Assembly: GCA_002733905.1 (NCBI GenBank)
Contig: NVXK01000016.1
Coordinates: 17,647-81,646, forward strand
Direction: 5' to 3'
Source of the DNA: Robiginitomaculum sp.
Lineage (GTDB): Bacteria; Pseudomonadota; Alphaproteobacteria; Caulobacterales; Maricaulaceae
DNA: 64,000 bases
Shown here: positions 61,642 through 64,000 of the stretch, piece by piece
Numbering within the stretch: the stretch's first letter is position 1
How the letters are laid out: each line of letters starts with the position of its first letter
Notes under the pieces: generated by a model
What the model saw: only the letters and a program-made list of their open reading frames with translations
What the model was told of the DNA's origin: nothing
Databases searched by the model: none
Program-made: the position numbers and the translations under genes

Positions 61642-63285
61642 ATGACTATTGACGTAAATGACATTCAAGATGTTCCCACAGAAAACTGGACAGTGGCTCA
61701 AGAATGGGCCCGTCATCTTTGGCCATTATTGAATTACAATTCCATCCCATACTACATAGTGGAGGATGTTTGCTTTCATATGGAATGCAGTAGGGCGACT
61801 TTTTTTCGTAAACTTGCAAAATTCAAAAAACACCAAACCGCCAGTAGCTTGTTGCCCAATACGCGTGGCATTAAAAAAGAAGATACAAAAATTGATCCAA
61901 ATATCGAGCAGGTCATAACCGATAATATTAGGAAGTATTTTTTGAAGCGTCCCAAGCAAACTATCCAATATGTATGGGAGGCAACCGTAATGGATTGCCA
62001 TACGCGCGAATTATGCCCCCCAGGATATTCTACTGTACTCAGAAGGAGCAAACTTATTTCACGAAAGGATAGACTTATGGCGCACAACGGTTCGAGGGCC
62101 TACAGATCGAAAAACTCATCTGCGCGGGGATCTTTGGAGGCCGATTATCCACTTCAAAAAGTGCAAATTGATCATACAAAAGCTGATATCATAATTGTTG
62201 ATACTGTATCTAGAGAGCCTATAGGTAGGCCAATATTTACGGTAGCGATTGATATCTACAGTCGTATGATTTTGGGGTTCCATCTTGATATCATTGGGCC
62301 AAGCTCTTGGAACGTTTCCGAAGTACTAACCCAATTAGTTTTCAAAAAAGATGAATGGCTTAACTTTCGAAACATTCCACATGAATGGCCATCCTACGGA
62401 ATTCCAGAGTGTCTAATGCTCGACAATGGAAAAGATTTTCGCTCAAAGGCTATGACTATAGGGGCAGGGGAATATGGTATTCAGTTAGACTACCGGCCTC
62501 CCGGAAAAGCTCATTTTGGCGGGCATGTTGAACGCGTCATTGGTACATTTATGAAAAGGTTACAGTCAGTACCTGGCACAACATTTTCAAATATAGCTAA
62601 TAAAGGAGATTACGACAGTGCGGGTAAAGCAGTTATGACGCTTGCCGAGTTAGAGATGCTATTTTCCGAGTTTATATTGGGACGGTATCATAACCGTCGC
62701 CATAGATCCCTAAATGCTACACCGTTAGAAAAGTGGAACGAAGCCCTTGAAAACGGATTTTCCCCGCGACTATGTCATCAAAACCCACTTAAGTTTAAAA
62801 TAGATTTCTTAAAGTCAGAGAGCAGGGTTGTATCCCGAGAAGGTATTGAGTTTAAAACCAAAAAATACTGGAGTGATATCACTCAATCCTTGTATGACAA
62901 TGGCACAAAACGAGTTCAAGTATTTCCGTTCCATAGTGATATTTCTAAGGTTCTCATAAGGGAAACCTCGGGGCAGATACATATTGTACATTCAAAAAAC
63001 GTACGCACACCTCATATTAGCTGGTCAGAGTTTAATGAGGCTAAGAAATTATCAAAGCGGTTCTCTGGATTGTCGGCAGAACAGATTTCAGATCAAATTT
63101 CACGAGAGCGAAAACTTATTAAGAAAAGTCAAAAACTGACCAATGCTCAACGCAGGCAGAATGAAATTGATCGTTCACAATCGGCTCATCCAATACGCAA
63201 AGCTGGAGGCGGGGAGCACAAGCCAAAGAATAAAAAAGTATCTGTTGATTTCAAATTTCAACGGCTGAATGTGATTGGGGACTAA
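61642..63285 (+). CDS. tniA: TniA/TnsB-like DDE transposase
   Basis: A 547-residue Mu/Tn7-type transposase. An N-terminal HTH region has IPYYIVEDVCFHMECSRATFFRKLAKFKKH. The rve catalytic core is VQIDHTKADIIIVDT (first Asp), PECLMLDNGKDFRSKAM (second Asp) and GGHVERVIGTFMKRLQSVPGT (Glu), spaced as in TniA. A C-terminal beta-barrel and a basic tail follow. It catalyses cutting and joining of the element's ends with the ATPase TniB. It reads away from end array 2, and its stop is one base before the tniB ATG. Confidence 0.92.
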   Translation: MTIDVNDIQDVPTENWTVAQEWARHLWPLLNYNSIPYYIVEDVCFHMECSRATFFRKLAKFKKHQTASSLLPNTRGIKKEDTKIDPNIEQVITDNIRKYFLKRPKQTIQYVWEATVMDCHTRELCPPGYSTVLRRSKLISRKDRLMAHNGSRAYRSKNSSARGSLEADYPLQKVQIDHTKADIIIVDTVSREPIGRPIFTVAIDIYSRMILGFHLDIIGPSSWNVSEVLTQLVFKKDEWLNFRNIPHEWPSYGIPECLMLDNGKDFRSKAMTIGAGEYGIQLDYRPPGKAHFGGHVERVIGTFMKRLQSVPGTTFSNIANKGDYDSAGKAVMTLAELEMLFSEFILGRYHNRRHRSLNATPLEKWNEALENGFSPRLCHQNPLKFKIDFLKSESRVVSREGIEFKTKKYWSDITQSLYDNGTKRVQVFPFHSDISKVLIRETSGQIHIVHSKNVRTPHISWSEFNEAKKLSKRFSGLSAEQISDQISRERKLIKKSQKLTNAQRRQNEIDRSQSAHPIRKAGGGEHKPKNKKVSVDFKFQRLNVIGD

Positions 63286-63286
63286 A

Positions 63287-63967
63287 ATGGGTGAAATTGT
63301 ATTTAGCGAATATTTTGAAGATCGTTTTGTTGTGCACGCAAAGGCAAGTGATATTTTGCGTGAAATGGAACATATATTAAGACTGTCAAAACTCAATAAA
63401 AGACCGAAAAACTTACTGATTACTGCCGATGCGGGTTGCGGAAAAACGGCTGTTGCTGACACTTTCATAAAATCAGCTAGAGCAAACTTGGATGATACAA
63501 ACTCTCCTACAACAGCTCAAATAGTCGGGATGCAGATGCCTGCTATGCCAACCGAGAGTGACATTATGCTGGAGTTACTTTCAAAAATGGGTGTAGATTT
63601 TGTTGGGAAAAAATCTCAAGCACACCTTCTATCCGTATTGCGAAACATCAGTGGTGCGGCAGGACTAAAGCTTATCGTGATTGATGAGTTTCATAATCTC
63701 ATGGCAACATCAAAAATGAAAATTTTATCATCTTTGAATTTTTTGAAATGGATAGGAAATGAACTCAAAGTCCCAATAATTGCATTGGGTACAAATAGCT
63801 GTCAGTTATTATTACCATACGACAATCAGTTTAGTGAGCGTTACAAACAAGCATTTTTACCAGTGTGGAGTGATGGGGATGACTTTAGGAACTTTATATT
63901 TTGTCAACGGCGGAGTAAAATCAGTCCACGTGGCGGCGTAAAAGTCTACCAATGTAGCTACGCTTAA
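63287..63967 (+). pseudogene. tniB: TniB-like transposition ATPase, truncated by an IS
   Basis: The track starts at a TTG at 63275. ATG 63287, with GGGGA upstream, is preferred. It is an AAA+ ATPase with Walker A NLLITADAGCGKTAVADTF (about residues 42-60) and Walker B LKLIVIDEFHNLM. Near residue 205, after AFLPVWSDGDDFRNFIF, the TniB match stops, and the last 21 residues (CQRRSKISPRGG...) are coded by the end of an insertion sequence starting at 63902. Full TniB proteins have roughly 280-300 residues, so the C-terminal lid region is lost and the transposition operon is probably dead. Confidence 0.8.
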
Positions 63968-64000
63968 ATAATATAACAAAGGGGCCAATTGGCCCCTTTG
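63902..64000. mobile_element. End of an IS21-family-like insertion sequence
   Basis: TGTCAACGGCGGAGTAAAAT is followed by a related unit GGCGGCGTAAAAGTCTACC, the multiple GGCG-x-AGTAAAA terminal repeats typical of IS21-family ends. The element begins inside tniB and runs out of the window; istA/istB are not visible. At 63980-63999 a palindrome AAAGGGGCC-AATT-GGCCCCTTT probably ends the IS transcript coming from the right. Confidence 0.65.
63978..64000 (-). terminator. Strong palindrome inside the IS end, probable terminator
   Basis: CAAAGGGGCC-AATT-GGCCCCTTTG is a perfect GC-rich stem. On the minus strand it is followed by TTATATTATTT. It would end an IS gene (istB) entering from the right and so protect the chromosome from IS read-through. 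Confidence 0.5.

Overview
The window is chromosomal DNA of an alphaproteobacterium, most likely a marine, moderately low-GC member of the Hyphomonadales/Maricaulales type. The evidence is the run murA, DUF2948, UPF0262, low-molecular-weight phosphatase, infA, maf, short RNase E/G, yacG, together with many TonB-dependent receptors, a patatin-type CBASS and Caulobacter-like envelope genes. The species assignment is inference from gene content only.

Layout. (1) Bases 1-7433 are the right end of a prophage: tail-tip genes, a tail fibre with a collagen-like stretch, DUF1353, then a lysis block (DUF5675 protein, inner-membrane spanin, and an outer-membrane spanin hidden in another frame). The prophage ends at a displaced 3' fragment of tRNA-Thr(GGT), which I read as the attachment site. 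(2) Bases 7605-12416 are a tight housekeeping block on +. (3) Bases 12418-19522 are mostly minus-strand genes: a GDPD phosphodiesterase, an M3 oligopeptidase lipoprotein, a membrane M28 peptidase, a DJ-1/PfpI protein and a glycine-zipper protein, followed by tRNA-Phe. (4) Bases 20279-37502 and on to 38563 are + strand: a TIGR01244 protein with a SulP transporter, a Ppx/GppA phosphatase with rlmE, guaB, an rsmB-like methyltransferase and guaA, alpha-2-macroglobulin with PBP1C, and kbl with tdh. (5) Bases 38583-47774 are a divergent catabolic locus. A TetR-ligase-MaoC-MaoC-SDR operon faces a hydrolase-TonB receptor-hydrolase-MFS operon, which looks like uptake, ester cleavage, CoA activation and beta-oxidation-type processing of an unknown hydroxy-acyl compound. 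(6) Bases 48328-52586 hold a second TonB receptor with a long leader and a TetR/DUF4345 pair around a perfect operator.

(7) From about 52.6 kb to the end the window is an accessory island. A seven-repeat FG-GAP lipoprotein lies between two copies of an undescribed repeat that carries a covarying hairpin. Next come hipBA, and then a complete short type II CBASS anti-phage operon (CD-NTase, E2-like conjugating protein, CapV-type phospholipase). Facing the CBASS operon is an XRE regulator plus an ImmA/IrrE metallopeptidase, which matches the CapH/CapP control arrangement; two matching operator dyads lie between them.

The CBASS block sits exactly between two same-orientation arrays of a 24-bp repeat that look like ends of a Tn7/Tn5053-type transposon. 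The second array leads into tniA and tniB, and tniB is cut by the end of an IS21-like insertion sequence running off the window. The most interesting system here is this transposon-end-bounded, self-regulated CBASS cassette.
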